DNA from: Bacteroides sp. CAG:927
GTDB taxonomy: Bacteria > Bacteroidota > Bacteroidia > Bacteroidales > Muribaculaceae
Direction: 5' to 3'
NCBI GenBank assembly: GCA_000431155.1
Contig: HF985661.1
Location: forward strand, 101,563 to 118,095
DNA length: 16,533 nucleotides
The position numbers and the translations under genes were made by a program. This document shows positions 15,618 to 16,533 of the stretch, in pieces. Below the pieces are notes generated by a model that worked only from the letters and a program-made list of their open reading frames with translations, ran no database searches and was not told the DNA's origin. The stretch's first letter is position 1; every line of letters begins with the position of its first letter.

Positions 15618-16533
15618 ATGAACGCACACCGATTCATTCTCCAGCCCTATAAAGGGGTCGGAAGCCGTCACTGTTGCCCTTCGTGCCACAAGAAACGCTG
15701 TTTCAGCCGCTACATCGACACCGAGAAACAAATCTCGTTTCCTGATGATGTTGGCAGATGCGGCCATGAGCAGAGCTGTGGCTACCACCTGACACCGAAG
15801 GAATATTTTGAGCGTAATCCGGGAGCTAAGCCATTACACTCCGATTTCATAGCTCCGTCAGCATGGCGAGCCAAGCCGACCGAGCAGCGAAAGTCGTCAT
15901 CGCTCATCGCGGCAGAGACCGTTGCACAGACTCTGCACGGCTATGAGAAGAACAACCTCTACCTTTTCCTCCGCTCCAAGTTCGGAGCCGAGGAAGCCCT
16001 ACGACTGATGAGAGACTATCGCGTCGGCACATCAAAGCACTGGCCGGGTTCATGTGTATTCTGGCAGACCGACATCAACGGCTGTGTACGCACCGGGAAA
16101 GTCATGCTCTACGATGCCGACAACGGCAAACGTGTAAAGCACCCGTTCAACCATGTTACATGGGTTCACTCGCTGTTGAAGTTGCCCGATTTCAATCTGC
16201 GTCAATGCTTTTTCGGCGAACATCTGTTGCCGATGAACAGAGGTAAGCCGGTTGCCATTGTCGAAAGCGAAAAGACGGCACTTGTGGCAGCTTACTATCT
16301 GCCCGAATATGTGTGGCTCGCTTCCGGCGGTAAAAACGGTTGCTTTAATTCCGACGCACTCCGTGTTCTCCGAGGCCGTCAGGTAATCCTGTATCCCGAC
16401 ATCGGCGCAACCGAGCAGTGGCGGCAGAAACTCACACAGCTCCGCAACATCGGTATCGAGGCAAGCATCTTCAACTATCTTGAAGAAGTTGCCACTGATG
16501 ACGAGCGAACAGCCGGACTTGACATAGCAGACT
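15618..16533 (+). CDS. Zinc-finger/Toprim primase-like protein (3' partial)
   Basis: The frame opens at ATG 15618 and is still open at the window end (305 codons visible). The N terminus has a zinc-ribbon-like set, Cys20 and Cys23 (CPSC) with Cys48 and Cys54 (GRCGHEQSCGYH), next to FSRYIDTE. A Toprim-like domain follows: VAIVESEKTA (about 213-222, acidic Glu216 and Glu218), a WLASGG segment, and QVILYPDIG with Asp261. This is the layout of DnaG-like primases of mobile elements, and it resembles the family I know as DUF6371. Primer synthesis for element replication is the expected role but is inferred. It lies 84 bases after the DUF3987 gene, across the nested repeats. Confidence 0.85.
   Translation, partial: MNAHRFILQPYKGVGSRHCCPSCHKKRCFSRYIDTEKQISFPDDVGRCGHEQSCGYHLTPKEYFERNPGAKPLHSDFIAPSAWRAKPTEQRKSSSLIAAETVAQTLHGYEKNNLYLFLRSKFGAEEALRLMRDYRVGTSKHWPGSCVFWQTDINGCVRTGKVMLYDADNGKRVKHPFNHVTWVHSLLKLPDFNLRQCFFGEHLLPMNRGKPVAIVESEKTALVAAYYLPEYVWLASGGKNGCFNSDALRVLRGRQVILYPDIGATEQWRQKLTQLRNIGIEASIFNYLEEVATDDERTAGLDIAD

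Larger units (their letters stand above)
11192..16533. mobile_element. Genomic island at tRNA-Lys (left part; right end outside window)
   Basis: Everything after the tRNA differs in kind from the tight housekeeping run before it. There is an attachment-like repeat stretch, an insertion sequence, an orphan protein, an excisionase-like HTH protein, a DUF3987 protein and a zinc-finger/Toprim primase-like protein. That order (HTH, DUF3987, Toprim) is common on integrative and mobilizable elements of the Bacteroidota. No integrase, relaxase, or second copy of the tRNA 3' end is visible, so the boundaries and transfer ability are unproven. The assignment is inferred from gene content and position. 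Confidence 0.7.

Overview
The window looks like a chromosomal segment of a gut-type member of the Bacteroidales; I would guess the Muribaculaceae or a close relative. The reasons are the type IX secretion (T9SS) proteins PorW/SprE and PorX, which are restricted to the Bacteroidota, promoters of the TTTG...TAnnTTTG type, and accessory genes of a kind common on Bacteroidota mobile elements. All convincing genes lie on the + strand, and the family or genus is an inference.

Positions 1-10983 form a tight core run: mfd (transcription-repair coupling factor, 5' end outside the window), aroA (shikimate pathway), a small membrane-anchored protein with a CCGxHxxC motif, a ZnuB-type metal permease, the T9SS lipoprotein porW/sprE, the T9SS response regulator porX (receiver plus PglZ phosphatase-fold effector), and tsaE (tRNA t6A modification). 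Gaps are 24 bases or less and two junctions are 4-base ATGA overlaps, so co-transcription is likely. The side-by-side porW and porX genes put a structural component and a regulator of the same secretion system in one probable operon.

A Bacteroidota-type promoter (11038-11068), a tRNA-Lys(CTT) gene (11119-11191) and a strong terminator (11200-11238) follow. The tRNA appears to be the attachment point of a genomic island that runs to the end of the window. Next to it are a 100-base repeat-rich stretch that looks like an integrase-binding attachment arm, a complete IS630-family element (1136 bp, TA on both sides, 30-bp imperfect inverted repeats), an unrecognised 323-aa protein, a regulatory intergenic region with a large hairpin and a long dyad, a helix-turn-helix (excisionase-like) protein, a DUF3987 P-loop protein, a second repeat-rich gap, and a zinc-finger/Toprim primase-like protein cut by the window end. 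No integrase, relaxase or second attachment site is visible, so the island must continue to the right.

The most interesting items are: the porW-porX pair; the IS630 transposase, split over two frames with a perfect T TTT TTA slippery heptamer at the junction; the repeat array next to the tRNA; the dyads around the HTH and primase genes; and the conserved-looking Cys-motif protein overlapping the metal permease gene. I found no CRISPR array and no convincing minus-strand gene.
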